A stretch of 46,009 nt of DNA from a virus. Positions 21,944-30,753 of this stretch are shown in pieces. Made by a program: the position numbers and the translations under genes. The stretch lies in the IMG/VR virus record IMGVR_UViG_3300034108_000621, positions 1-46,009 of that record; one strand, given 5' to 3'. Numbering within the stretch: position 1 is the first letter of the stretch; each line of letters starts with the position of its first letter. The notes under the pieces were generated by a model. It was given only the letters and a program-made list of their open reading frames with translations, was not told the DNA's origin and did no database searches.

Positions 21944-22428
21944 GTAAGAGACATTTCGTAGTATTCGCAAACGGCGGGCCTTTCCCAGGCACTTGCGTCG
22001 GATGCCGTAGCAACATCGACCTGCATGACCTAGGCGCAGACCTGCTAAGTGGTGGAAATGCCATGCTTTGCAAGCAGTGTGTAATGGACCTAGCTGTATT
22101 CAATGGGTATGCCCCAGAGGCCCCACTACTGGCTAAGATAGCCGAACTGGAGCAGGAAATTGCTTCCCGTGAAAACACCATCACTAAGATTCCAGACCAC
22201 GTAGAGGAGCTCATCAATGGAATACGTAGTAGCGTCACTGATTTTATTCTTACTGTTTCTGGCAGCAGTGACAACAGCAGCAGTGTACCTGTTCAGAGGC
22301 CTAAAAGTGGCAATGCAGGAAATGGTAAATCTGGAAAAGCAAAGAGCAGCGACGATAAAGCACGCAATGAATCTGCTAGCGTCGAAGGAACCCATGACGT
22401 TCCAGCAGCTCCAAACAGTGACAGTTGA
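21940..22428 (+). CDS. Zinc-finger protein with disordered tail (162 residues)
   Basis: ATGA overlap with terL. Residues 18-48 carry CVGC and CKQC with an intervening DLHD, a zinc-ribbon pattern. A coiled coil follows (about 66-80, KIAELEQEIASRE). The last 70 residues are Ser/Asn/Lys-rich and low in complexity. That tail is the part overlapped by another gene in a different frame (22217). Function unknown; position suggests packaging or head assembly. Confidence 0.65.
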   Translation: MSKRHFVVFANGGPFPGTCVGCRSNIDLHDLGADLLSGGNAMLCKQCVMDLAVFNGYAPEAPLLAKIAELEQEIASRENTITKIPDHVEELINGIRSSVTDFILTVSGSSDNSSSVPVQRPKSGNAGNGKSGKAKSSDDKARNESASVEGTHDVPAAPNSDS

Positions 22429-22558
22429 GCCAGAAACAAGGTATACTGGACCATATCTATCAGGTGACGAAATTGAGCTCTTTGAACAACAAGAGCGAGA
22501 GATGACGGAGGCCTGGAAGCGGTTAATGGACGATTCGGATTTGGACGATGGCAACTGA
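22217..22558 (+). CDS. Single-span membrane protein overprinted on the zinc-finger gene
   Basis: 113 residues. ATG preceded by AGAGGAG at six bases, one of the best ribosome sites nearby. A strong membrane span (about 5-26: VASLILFLLFLAAVTTAAVY) is followed by a basic then helical segment and a very acidic end (LMDDSDLDDG). For 212 bases it shares DNA with the 21940 gene in another frame, and it overlaps the portal start by 11 bases. The clear span, ribosome site and charged coil argue for real coding. It could help lysis or membrane contact during assembly. Confidence 0.7.
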   Translation: MEYVVASLILFLLFLAAVTTAAVYLFRGLKVAMQEMVNLEKQRAATIKHAMNLLASKEPMTFQQLQTVTVEPETRYTGPYLSGDEIELFEQQEREMTEAWKRLMDDSDLDDGN

Positions 22559-24719
22559 GCAATTTTTTGAGGGCATGGACGGCAACTACCTGTCTGGCAA
22601 CGCACTTGAAGGCGAGATGGCTGATAGCGAAATTATCAACCGTTTCAAGAAGAAGGAAGAAGCCAAGAAGCTAGTCGCTTGGGTCAAGTCTGAATACGAG
22701 AAGTGCAAGCAGTCCCGCAAGACCGAAGAGCAAGACTGGTATCTCCAGCTATCCTTCTACAATGGCAACCAGTACCACTCCTGGCGCAGACTAGGAAACG
22801 GTCAGGTCCTTGCCGAAGAGCCAAACCCACAGGGCTTGCCTCGTGTAACAGTAAACCGCATTGAGCCAGTTGTACGCACAGAGATTGCTAAGACAACTTC
22901 AGGCCACCCATCAGCCACTGTAATCCCTGCGTCTAACGATGACGATGACCTAATGGCAGCTAGCGCAGCCGAACAGGTCTGGCAGTCACTTTATGACCGT
23001 GAAAGTTTCCAGACTCGCATTCTTCAGAAGGCTGAGTTCTGGAGAGCTACTACTGGTAACGCATTTATCAAGACTTACTGGGACCCATCCATCAAGGAAA
23101 TCGTCCCAACCCCAGTTGTTGACCCATACACTGGCGAGAAAAAGGTCATCCAGCAGGTTGCCTCACAGGGCGACGTCAAGTTTGAGGTAGTATCGCCTTT
23201 CCACTTGTTCGTACCTGACCTATCTGAAGAAGACCTAGAATCACAGCCATACATCTTCAACGTTTATACAAAGAGCGAAGAATGGGTGCGTTCCAACTTT
23301 GGCTCAGTTCTACCTAAGGACTTCAAGCCAGCAAAGGTTTCTACGTCTGAGTTGCTTGACGCTGCTTTGATGGACATGAGAAACGTAGACAACTCAAAGC
23401 CAGATGCAATCTTGGTTATTGAGATGTGGGCTAAGCCAAACGGATGCCCTTACCTACCAAAGGGTGGCCTTGTCACCATCGTCGACAACGAGATTGTCCA
23501 GATGGCTGAGAATGGCATTCCTTACTCTCACAAGCAGTACCCATTCGCTCACGTTGGAACCATTCCGACTGGAAAATTCTACCGTCGTGGCACAGTAAAA
23601 ACTCTTATCCCAATCCAGCGTGAGTACAACAGGCTTCGTTCTCAGATTATTCACGCCAAGAACTTGATGGCTAAGCCTCAAATGATGTTCCAAGAGGGCT
23701 CAGTGGACCCTCGCAAGATTACAGCACGTGCTGGTATCTGGGTGCCTATTCGTCCAGGCTTCCAGTACCCTACGCCTGTACCAATCCAGCCACTACCTCA
23801 GTATGTAATCAACGAAGTCAAGCAACTTGAAATGGACTTCGAGGACCTATCAGGTCAGCACGCAGTTTCTCGTGGTGAAAGTGGCGGAGTAACCGCTGCT
23901 ACTGCGATTAACTACCTACAGGAGAGAGACGACGCCTACCTAACAACCGTATTCTCTGCAATTGAAGCTGCCGTAGAAAAGATTGCAAAGCACTCTATTG
24001 CTTTGTTTATCCAGTACGTCACTCAGCCTAGATTGATAAAGACTGTTGGAAGCGACGGCGCATTCGACGCAACCGTCCTATCAGGTGCTGATATCGCATC
24101 AGGAAACGACATACGAGTAGAGTCAGGCTCGGCGCTTCCAACTTCAAAGTCAGCTCGCCAGGCACTTATTACCGAGTGGATGAAGATGGGCTTTATCTCT
24201 CCACAGGACGGTCTACGCATCCTAGATATGGGAATGCTGAAGCAATACTACAACTTGCTCAAGCTAGACGAGAACCAGTCTCAGCGAGAGAACTTGATGA
24301 TGAAGCGTCTAACCGACGAAGCTGTACAGCAGTTCCAGATGAACTGGGAGATGGGCGCATCAAACGGCGACCCAGACAAGACCGTTCCTGGACAGACCGA
24401 CGCAGAAGGCAACCCAATCGCACTCGAAGTCCCAGCGGTTATCCCAGTTCACGACTACGACAACCACGCTGTCCACATCGAAGTTCACAACAGATTCCGT
24501 AAGAGCCAATCCTTCGAGATTTTGCCTGACGTTGTAAAGGCTGAGTTCCAGAAGCACATCTCTATGCACGAAGCAGCACTACAGCAAAAGATGATGGAAC
24601 AGGCTATGATGGGAATGATGGGAGAGGGAGCAGCTCCAGGACAACCAACAGCTCTACCGTCTGAGCAAGCTGGGCAGATGCCTCAGCAGGCTGGACAAAC
24701 ATCTGAACAACTACAGTAA
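22548..24719 (+). CDS. Portal protein, P22 family
   Basis: 723 residues, close to the 725 of P22 gp1. Features of the family: an N-terminal helical region with RKTEEQDWYLQLSFYNGNQY (about 57-80), PRVTVNRIEPVVRTEIA (about 102), and a region with WDPSIKEIVPTP. A long C-terminal helical and Gln/Met-rich tail (MMEQAMMGMMGEG) may extend into the head. It forms the dodecameric DNA channel. It follows terL and precedes the scaffold, the usual podophage order. Confidence 0.9.
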   Translation: MATEQFFEGMDGNYLSGNALEGEMADSEIINRFKKKEEAKKLVAWVKSEYEKCKQSRKTEEQDWYLQLSFYNGNQYHSWRRLGNGQVLAEEPNPQGLPRVTVNRIEPVVRTEIAKTTSGHPSATVIPASNDDDDLMAASAAEQVWQSLYDRESFQTRILQKAEFWRATTGNAFIKTYWDPSIKEIVPTPVVDPYTGEKKVIQQVASQGDVKFEVVSPFHLFVPDLSEEDLESQPYIFNVYTKSEEWVRSNFGSVLPKDFKPAKVSTSELLDAALMDMRNVDNSKPDAILVIEMWAKPNGCPYLPKGGLVTIVDNEIVQMAENGIPYSHKQYPFAHVGTIPTGKFYRRGTVKTLIPIQREYNRLRSQIIHAKNLMAKPQMMFQEGSVDPRKITARAGIWVPIRPGFQYPTPVPIQPLPQYVINEVKQLEMDFEDLSGQHAVSRGESGGVTAATAINYLQERDDAYLTTVFSAIEAAVEKIAKHSIALFIQYVTQPRLIKTVGSDGAFDATVLSGADIASGNDIRVESGSALPTSKSARQALITEWMKMGFISPQDGLRILDMGMLKQYYNLLKLDENQSQRENLMMKRLTDEAVQQFQMNWEMGASNGDPDKTVPGQTDAEGNPIALEVPAVIPVHDYDNHAVHIEVHNRFRKSQSFEILPDVVKAEFQKHISMHEAALQQKMMEQAMMGMMGEGAAPGQPTALPSEQAGQMPQQAGQTSEQLQ

Positions 24720-24728
24720 GGAAACAAT

Positions 24729-25601
24729 ATGTCTGAAGAGACGCAGGTAACCCCTGACCAGACTACAGAGGCCGAGACCAACGTAGTAGAACCAGCACCA
24801 TCTGGAGAGCCAGAATACAAGGCACACCCAGCCCACGAAAAACTTCTATCTGAGTTGCCAGAAGCTTGGCACCAGAAGGTAATACCGCACCTACAAGAGC
24901 AGGACAAGTATTACCAGCAGCAAATGGAGAAGTTCACTCCGTTTAAGGAATACGTAGACCAGGGTGTATCGCCTGAGGTCATTCTTGGCGGAATCAACCT
25001 TGCCCGTGCTATCGAAACCCAGCCAACTGAGGTTTACGCATCTCTAAAGGATTACCTACTAAGCCAAGGCCTTCTTGAGGAAGACGCCAAGCAGGCTGCA
25101 AAGACCATTATGGAAGAAGAGTCTGGCGAAGACTTTGACGACATGTTTGACGACTCTGACATTCCTTCAGCTCTAAAGAAAGAGCTACAGGAGCTAAGAA
25201 GCCTTCAGGAAGAGCAGTCCAACTACATCCAGTCTCAAGAGCTAGAAAAAGCTACGGCTGAGTACACTGTAGAGCTTGAGGCCGAAATGGGCACTCTACG
25301 TAGCCAGTACAACATTACCGAAGCTCATGAAATGGCTATCTACGACTTAATGAACGCAGCCCTAAACGCTGGTCGTGAAATCTCAGTTGCAGATGCAGCT
25401 AAGCAACTTCAGGGCATGGTTGGCACATTCCAGCGAGCTGGCGCAGCTCCAGCTGAGGATGCTCCAATGGTTATTGGTTCAGCTGGCGGTGCTGGTGTGC
25501 AGGCTCAAAACCTTGAAGTCCCTAAAGACGACAAAGGAAAAAGAGCTATGATGGAACAACTTTTTAAGGACTATCAGAAGGCAAACCAAGGTATACTATA
25601 G
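24729..25601 (+). CDS. Scaffolding protein
   Basis: 290 residues, similar to P22 gp8 (303). Acidic and Gln-rich, starting with an unstructured region with many Glu, then helices and coiled coil (KKELQELRSLQEEQSNYIQS at about 155-174), and a basic C-terminal helix (KGKRAMMEQLFKDYQKANQ) like the coat-binding end of scaffold proteins. Placed between portal and coat genes. Confidence 0.8.
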   Translation: MSEETQVTPDQTTEAETNVVEPAPSGEPEYKAHPAHEKLLSELPEAWHQKVIPHLQEQDKYYQQQMEKFTPFKEYVDQGVSPEVILGGINLARAIETQPTEVYASLKDYLLSQGLLEEDAKQAAKTIMEEESGEDFDDMFDDSDIPSALKKELQELRSLQEEQSNYIQSQELEKATAEYTVELEAEMGTLRSQYNITEAHEMAIYDLMNAALNAGREISVADAAKQLQGMVGTFQRAGAAPAEDAPMVIGSAGGAGVQAQNLEVPKDDKGKRAMMEQLFKDYQKANQGIL

Positions 25602-25718
25602 TCGTAGTATTACCCGACGTGATACTATAGATTAGTCCGATGTACAGCCCCTAAGAGGGTCAGGGCAAGTGACGATTAGAAATTATTCGTTTAACTTATA
25701 CTCTTAGGAGAGTGAAAA
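25593..25718 (+). promoter_or_regulatory. Repeat-containing leader upstream of the major capsid gene
   Basis: The nonamer ATACTATAG occurs at 25593-25601 and 25622-25630, 29 bases apart, and CTAAGAGGGTC forms part of a small stem. A TATACT appears again near 25698, just before AGGAG and the ATG at 25719. These are -10-like words without clear -35 elements. The 117-base gap, unusually large in this operon, may hold an extra promoter or processing site that raises capsid synthesis. Confidence 0.35.
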
Positions 25719-26948
25719 ATGGCAGGTCAGGGAATTCTGACTTTTGCGTCAGAGGCTCTAAAGCTCGTCTACGGCGACCTTCACGAGCAGCTACGTGACA
25801 AGAACCCAGCGCTTGAGTTCATTGAGGCTTCAGCGCAGAACATTACCCGCAACGGTAAAGAAGTAATCTTCGACACCCACATCGGACGTAACCAAGGAAT
25901 TGGTGCTCGTGGTGTGCGTGAGAAGCTACCTATTGCTGGAGCTCAGAAGTACAAGCAGGCTCACCTATACCTAAAGAACCTATACGGTGCTATCGAGGTT
26001 GACGGTCAGCTATTTGAGCAGGCAGCAGACGACTACAACGCATTCATCAACGTAGTTGACATGGAAATCAAGGGTCTTAAGAGAGACCTTTCAAAGGACC
26101 TAAACCGTCAGATTTACGGTGATGGAAGCGGAAAGCTAGCAGTTGTTACAGCTCAGCCTTCTTCTACCACTCTAACCGTAGATGCAACTGACTGGCTCGA
26201 AGAGGGCATGGTTATCGACGTAGTTGACCCAACCACTGGTGTAAAGCAGCAGTCTGGCGCAGCATCGTCTATCGAAATCGTGTCAATCAACGAGTCCACC
26301 AAGGTAATTACCATCACTGGTACCCTTGGAACCTTCAACACCAACATCAGCGCTAACGACATCATCGTTCGCTCTTCAAACGGAGTAAACAGCTTTGGCA
26401 AGGAGCTAACTGGTCTAGGTGCAATTGTTAAGGCTACTGGAGAACTACACGAGATTGACCCAGCAACTACCCCAGTGTGGGCAGCTACTGAGGTTGCTCT
26501 TGGAAGCGTAGGAACCCCAGGCACCCTAACTGAGTTGAACCTTATCAACCTAGTTCAGAGTGTTGACAAGAAGGGTGGAGACGTTGACGTATTCCTCGCT
26601 TCTCCTGGTGTTTACAACGCTTACTGGAACCTACTACAGGGATTCCGTCAGTTCACCAACGGCGCTGGCCTAACTGGTGGACAGCGTTCCTTCACCTTCG
26701 AGGCTCTAGGTAAGCCAATCCGCTTCGTGTCTGACTACGCAGCTCCAAAGGGAACATTGTACGCATTGTCCTCCAAGGAACTGGTTATCAACCGCAAGAA
26801 GGACTGGTCATGGATGGACCGTGATGGCTCTATGTGGTCACGTGTTGCAGACACTGACGCCTACGAGGCTCGCATTTACCAGTACAGTGAAATCGGTACC
26901 TACCGTCGTAACGCTCACGCTAAGTTGAGCAACATCGCTGAACTGTAA
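25719..26948 (+). CDS. Major capsid protein, P22/HK97 fold
   Basis: 409 residues (P22 coat is 430). Starts MAGQGILTFASEALKLVYG. Then comes the N-arm and an E-loop-like region. Around residues 145-220 is a beta-rich insertion (STTLTVDATDWLEEGMVIDV, then VITITGTL) like the extra domain of P22 coat proteins. The rest has the mixed HK97-fold pattern. The strong terminator right after it and the leader before it fit high expression. Assignment relies on order and size as well as sequence. Confidence 0.88.
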   Translation: MAGQGILTFASEALKLVYGDLHEQLRDKNPALEFIEASAQNITRNGKEVIFDTHIGRNQGIGARGVREKLPIAGAQKYKQAHLYLKNLYGAIEVDGQLFEQAADDYNAFINVVDMEIKGLKRDLSKDLNRQIYGDGSGKLAVVTAQPSSTTLTVDATDWLEEGMVIDVVDPTTGVKQQSGAASSIEIVSINESTKVITITGTLGTFNTNISANDIIVRSSNGVNSFGKELTGLGAIVKATGELHEIDPATTPVWAATEVALGSVGTPGTLTELNLINLVQSVDKKGGDVDVFLASPGVYNAYWNLLQGFRQFTNGAGLTGGQRSFTFEALGKPIRFVSDYAAPKGTLYALSSKELVINRKKDWSWMDRDGSMWSRVADTDAYEARIYQYSEIGTYRRNAHAKLSNIAEL

Positions 26949-26961
26949 AAAATGATAAACT

Positions 26962-27004
26962 CCCAGAGGAGTGGGTCCGTCTCGCCTACTCCTCTGGGTT
27001 TTTT
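26962..27004 (+). terminator. Intrinsic terminator after the capsid gene
   Basis: Perfect 11-bp stem CCCAGAGGAGT (26962-26972) with ACTCCTCTGGG (26988-26998), 15-base loop, followed by six T. The best terminator in the window. It limits readthrough into connector genes and would keep coat protein in excess; the next gene has its own AGGAGG. Confidence 0.9.
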
Positions 27005-27018
27005 CATAGGAGGATTTA

Positions 27019-27435
27019 ATGATTAACTTTGCTAGAATTGACGGACTCTACACCGAAGAGCAACGACGAGTTGCCCGTGTAATCAGCGACCTATTCCCTA
27101 CCGTGCGATTGATTCGTATGGAGCCAGGTCACCCAGCCTTTGACCCAGAGAGACCATTCGCTCTTGTAGACGAACCAAACTTGGCACCGCCCTACCACAT
27201 TAGAAACATGGCAGAGTCTGAAATTGACGCTAGGTTGGTAGCTTGGCTTGCACAAAACAACACCCATGACCCAAATTCACAGGTCAATAAGCTACAATTG
27301 TTAGAGATGTCTAACGCCTTGCTTAGGGCAAAAGAAGAGCAAGAGTACCTAGAAGAGCGCAAAGACCTCATGAAGAGTGCAATGGCTTCTAAGAAGCACA
27401 CTTGGACTCACAACGGCAAGACCCTTAGGAAGTAA
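27019..27435 (+). CDS. Head-completion or connector protein candidate (138 residues)
   Basis: AGGAGG seven bases before ATG. Soluble alpha/beta protein with an acidic Pro-rich middle (HPAFDPERPFALVDEPN) and a coiled C-terminal helix (ALLRAKEEQEYLEERKDL) ending in basic residues. It lies between the coat and adaptor genes, where head-completion proteins are found. No family name from sequence alone. Confidence 0.6.
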   Translation: MINFARIDGLYTEEQRRVARVISDLFPTVRLIRMEPGHPAFDPERPFALVDEPNLAPPYHIRNMAESEIDARLVAWLAQNNTHDPNSQVNKLQLLEMSNALLRAKEEQEYLEERKDLMKSAMASKKHTWTHNGKTLRK

Positions 27436-27437
27436 CG

Positions 27438-28100
27438 ATGCCAGCTGAAGAGTTTAATTACACAGGAAACGATGTTTCCTTCAGGGTCAGGTCTCAGTTC
27501 GGAGACCAGTCTGGTGCCCAGCTAGGTGACCCAGCAATCCTTTCCTGGATTAACGACGGTCAGCGTGAAATCGTCAACAGCAACCCTATTCTTCGTGCAA
27601 CTAAGATTACAAACCTAGTTGGTGGTCAGCAGGACTACAGCTTCCCAGATGACAAGGTTCTAGCTATTGAGGCTGTCTACGTAAGTGGCTACCCTATTCA
27701 GAACATCTCGCCACAGGCAGCACGTGAATACATCATAGCCCTTGACCCAACTAACATCTTAAATGCCGAGCGTCCAGAGGTCTGGTATGAACGAGCTGGC
27801 GTTATTACGTTTTACCCAGTGCCGTCAGTCAGCATCCCTAACGCCATCAAGCTTGAATACGTAAAGAACCCGACGCCTCTGACTCTGCTAACTCAGACTC
27901 TTGGCATCCCAGACAGGTACTTTAACGAACTAACCAACTACGTAATCTCTCAGGCTCTTGAAATGGACGAAAACTATTCCGCAGCAGCTTACAAGCTAGG
28001 TCAATTCAGGGAAGGACTAGACAGGCTAAATCTAAAGGATACTTTATCTCAGACCGATTTATACCAGCAACTGCTGCCTGACCCAGACGACTACATCTAA
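27438..28100 (+). CDS. Head-tail adaptor protein (P22 gp4-like position)
   Basis: 220 residues. The N-terminal half (FRVRSQFGDQSGAQLGDPAI and SWINDGQREIVNSNP) and the following QDYSFPDDKVLAIEAVYVSG match the helical-then-strand pattern of podophage adaptors that bind under the portal. Overlaps the next gene by one base. T7-like gp11 proteins have a similar shape. Confidence 0.72.
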   Translation: MPAEEFNYTGNDVSFRVRSQFGDQSGAQLGDPAILSWINDGQREIVNSNPILRATKITNLVGGQQDYSFPDDKVLAIEAVYVSGYPIQNISPQAAREYIIALDPTNILNAERPEVWYERAGVITFYPVPSVSIPNAIKLEYVKNPTPLTLLTQTLGIPDRYFNELTNYVISQALEMDENYSAAAYKLGQFREGLDRLNLKDTLSQTDLYQQLLPDPDDYI

Positions 28101-29758
28101 TGTCCCAGATAATCAGAGAACGCTCAGCACCCTTACAGAGATTCACTGGAGGGCTTAATAACTATTGGGACCAGTCCAGCATTGAGGATTCCGAGCTAGC
28201 TAGCGTAATCAACTTTGAGTTCACATCCAACGGTGCTCTAACTTCTCGCCCGCCAATCTACCTTGAGAAAAACTCTTCCAACGTTGTAATCAAAACTCCA
28301 GCAGCGTCTGAACCCCTTGACATTATTGGCACCTACATCAGACAAGATGGTGTTCGCTTTCTTGTAGGCGTTACTGATGACAAGACCTGGATTTACAATG
28401 TCACAGCAAAAACCTGGACACAGATTGCAACTTTTAGAGCTTCTGATTGTACTCAGTATCTAAACAAAATTGTGCTTTGCTCTGAAACTCAGGCTGGTGG
28501 ATATTGGGAAGCTGGCACTTTTACTTCCACACCTACCATGCCATATCTTGGTGGTATTGAGCTATTCCAGACTAGATTCTTTGGTTTCGGCGTGCAGGGC
28601 ACCGCAACAGCAAACATCGTTTACTGGTCAAACATCTCTACCGCTGGACCATCTGGGGTATCCACTAGCGTATTTAACTGGGAAGATGGCTTTGGCGCAA
28701 AGCTTTACGTTGAGATTGGTGGCGGTGACGGTCAGTGGATTACCGCAATGGCTCAAGGATACAACGACATCGTAATCTTCAGAAACCGTTCAACCTACCG
28801 CTATAGCTACGGCGAGCTACCTGAAGAAGGTACCATGCAGGTTATGCAGCAGGACATCGGAGCCGAAACTAGACGAAGCGTTGTGAAGTTTGAAAACGCT
28901 CACCTAGTTCTATCTGGTCAGACCTTGTACCTATACCAAAACTACCTCTATTACCCACTCAACTCTGAGAAGGTAAAATTCGTCCCAGACAGCTCTTTTG
29001 AAAGAAGATTTGAGCACGCAATCAGCATGGTAGGTAGTCGCTGCGTAGTCTTCCACAACGGCGGTATTTATTGCTACGACATGGACACAAGAACTTGGTC
29101 GCAATGGACCACAGCATCAAGAATCGGATACTTTGTCACAATCCCACGTAGGTTTGAAGATGAGCAAGAAGAGCTATACTACGGAATCTCTGGCTCAGCT
29201 GAGGTAGATGCTCCAGGCATTACCGATTACTCTGTCTACCGTATCGAGGATGACCCAACAAGCTCTGTCGGGTCAGAAGAAATGACCTGCTCGCTAAGAA
29301 CAAAGATTTACGATTTCAATACACCTGTGGAATGGAAGAGGCTTTATTTCTGGACTGCAGACATCACTACTGCCCGCATCGTTCGTGCAGTTGCCGTGCC
29401 AGTTGCCATCCGTGAAGAGGCACTAGCTGTTCATTGGGATGAGATTTCTAGCGACGGCGCTTATGACAACAGCTTCTACACTTGGGATGAGCTTTCTCAG
29501 GAAAACGAATTCGATGACCGTTTTGGTACTTGGGACAGGCTAAAGACCCCAGGAACCATCGAGACCGTTATCGAGGATTTCCCTCAGGGGCAGCTAATCC
29601 GCATGGAAACAAAGCTGGACAACTCGCTTCGCTTCAGACGCATCTATTTTGAGCTATACTTGTCCTGTGACGGGACGGCTGCCACATCTCCTGTTCAGGT
29701 CTTTAGCATCATTCCAATGGTAGGCGCTAAAGCTAAAATTGCTAGGGAAGCTAACTAA
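28100..29758 (+). CDS. Tail hub / DNA-stabilisation protein (P22 gp10-like)
   Basis: 552 residues. Beta-rich with repeated short blade-like units (LVGVTDDKTWIYN, VVFHNGGIYCYDMD, TRTWSQW), typical of the propeller-like tail hubs of podophages. It starts ERSAPLQRFTGGLNNYWDQSS, a common opening of such proteins. Its place after the adaptor and before ejection proteins agrees. It would close the head and carry the fibres. Confidence 0.76.
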   Translation: MSQIIRERSAPLQRFTGGLNNYWDQSSIEDSELASVINFEFTSNGALTSRPPIYLEKNSSNVVIKTPAASEPLDIIGTYIRQDGVRFLVGVTDDKTWIYNVTAKTWTQIATFRASDCTQYLNKIVLCSETQAGGYWEAGTFTSTPTMPYLGGIELFQTRFFGFGVQGTATANIVYWSNISTAGPSGVSTSVFNWEDGFGAKLYVEIGGGDGQWITAMAQGYNDIVIFRNRSTYRYSYGELPEEGTMQVMQQDIGAETRRSVVKFENAHLVLSGQTLYLYQNYLYYPLNSEKVKFVPDSSFERRFEHAISMVGSRCVVFHNGGIYCYDMDTRTWSQWTTASRIGYFVTIPRRFEDEQEELYYGISGSAEVDAPGITDYSVYRIEDDPTSSVGSEEMTCSLRTKIYDFNTPVEWKRLYFWTADITTARIVRAVAVPVAIREEALAVHWDEISSDGAYDNSFYTWDELSQENEFDDRFGTWDRLKTPGTIETVIEDFPQGQLIRMETKLDNSLRFRRIYFELYLSCDGTAATSPVQVFSIIPMVGAKAKIAREAN

Positions 29759-29994
29759 TGGCTGGTGCAGAGCGCAACCGCATCCTTGGAACCTTTGAGT
29801 TCAACCCTTACGCTGCTGGCTCTAAGACCTACGGGCAGGGCATGAAATCCCCTACATCTGGCCCAGTTGACAAGACAGGCTACAAAGCAAGGGATTTGAA
29901 GATGAAGGCCCGAAGAAACGCAATTCTTGGTAAAATGAAAGCTGGTAATGCTGGTGCTTATGCCAGCCCTAACTTTTTGAGGTTTAGTAGATAA
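29758..29994 (+). CDS. Small basic virion-region protein (78 residues)
   Basis: TAATG-coupled to the hub gene. Rich in Lys, Arg, Gly and Ala (KARDLKMKARRNAILGKMKA) and likely disordered. In this position it could be a minor virion or DNA-contacting protein. No family recognised. Confidence 0.65.
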   Translation: MAGAERNRILGTFEFNPYAAGSKTYGQGMKSPTSGPVDKTGYKARDLKMKARRNAILGKMKAGNAGAYASPNFLRFSR

Positions 29995-30752
29995 TGGCAA
30001 AAGTAAAGGTCACAGAACCTGTAAAAGCTATTGGGCTTGCTAGGCAAGCTTCACCTACTGCCACTACAGCACAACAGCGTGCTATTGCCGACAACATTCT
30101 TAAGCTAAACAAGCAAACAAGAGGACAGGCTTTTGGAGCTGGCTCTACCGTCAGACTTGGACAAGGTATCAGCATTCCTTCCGCTGGAGCAATGGGCGAT
30201 GTAAAGCTAGGTAGTCCTGCAAACGCTGACCCAATGGGTCAAGTATTTACAGATACAGCTACTCCTGCTGAGGTTACTGGCGGAATTTCAGAAGGTACAT
30301 CAGGCTCATCCACATCTGCTAACCAGTGGAGTTTAGAGAGCGACCCAATTTACCAACAGGCTATTGCTGGCGGTCAGAGTGCATTCAACGTAGCAAGGGC
30401 ACAGGCTTTGGCTCAGATGCAGAACCAGCAGACCGAGGCAGCTCAGGCTGAAAAAGACATCAACAAGAGCGCAGCATCTTCCCGTGAAAGACTTGCTGGA
30501 AACTACGCTGCACGTGGCATGGCTGGTGGAGCATACGGAGCTCTGACTCGTGCTGAGGCTGAGGCAAACGCTCGCCAGGTTGCAGCTCAGACCAGCATCA
30601 AGGACCAGATGGCTGCAGTAAGTCAGCAGTATCTATCTAACTTCGGAGCCACTGGCACCGATTGGACTGGCACTTTAGTTGGTCAGGACTACAGAAACCA
30701 AGCAATTCAACAGGCGCTAAGTTCCATTATGCCTAGATATACAGGAGTCTAA
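29994..30752 (+). CDS. Ejection protein candidate 1 with degenerate LysM-like N-terminus
   Basis: 252 residues. The N-terminus MAKVKVTEP...IADNILKLNKQTRG...STVRLGQGISIP repeats the start of the next protein and resembles a LysM unit. The remainder is Ala/Gln-rich and helical (residues 120-240), typical of P22-type internal proteins. It shares a one-base overlap with the upstream gene. Probably packaged in the head and injected with DNA. Confidence 0.65.
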   Translation: MAKVKVTEPVKAIGLARQASPTATTAQQRAIADNILKLNKQTRGQAFGAGSTVRLGQGISIPSAGAMGDVKLGSPANADPMGQVFTDTATPAEVTGGISEGTSGSSTSANQWSLESDPIYQQAIAGGQSAFNVARAQALAQMQNQQTEAAQAEKDINKSAASSRERLAGNYAARGMAGGAYGALTRAEAEANARQVAAQTSIKDQMAAVSQQYLSNFGATGTDWTGTLVGQDYRNQAIQQALSSIMPRYTGV

Positions 30753-30753
30753 G

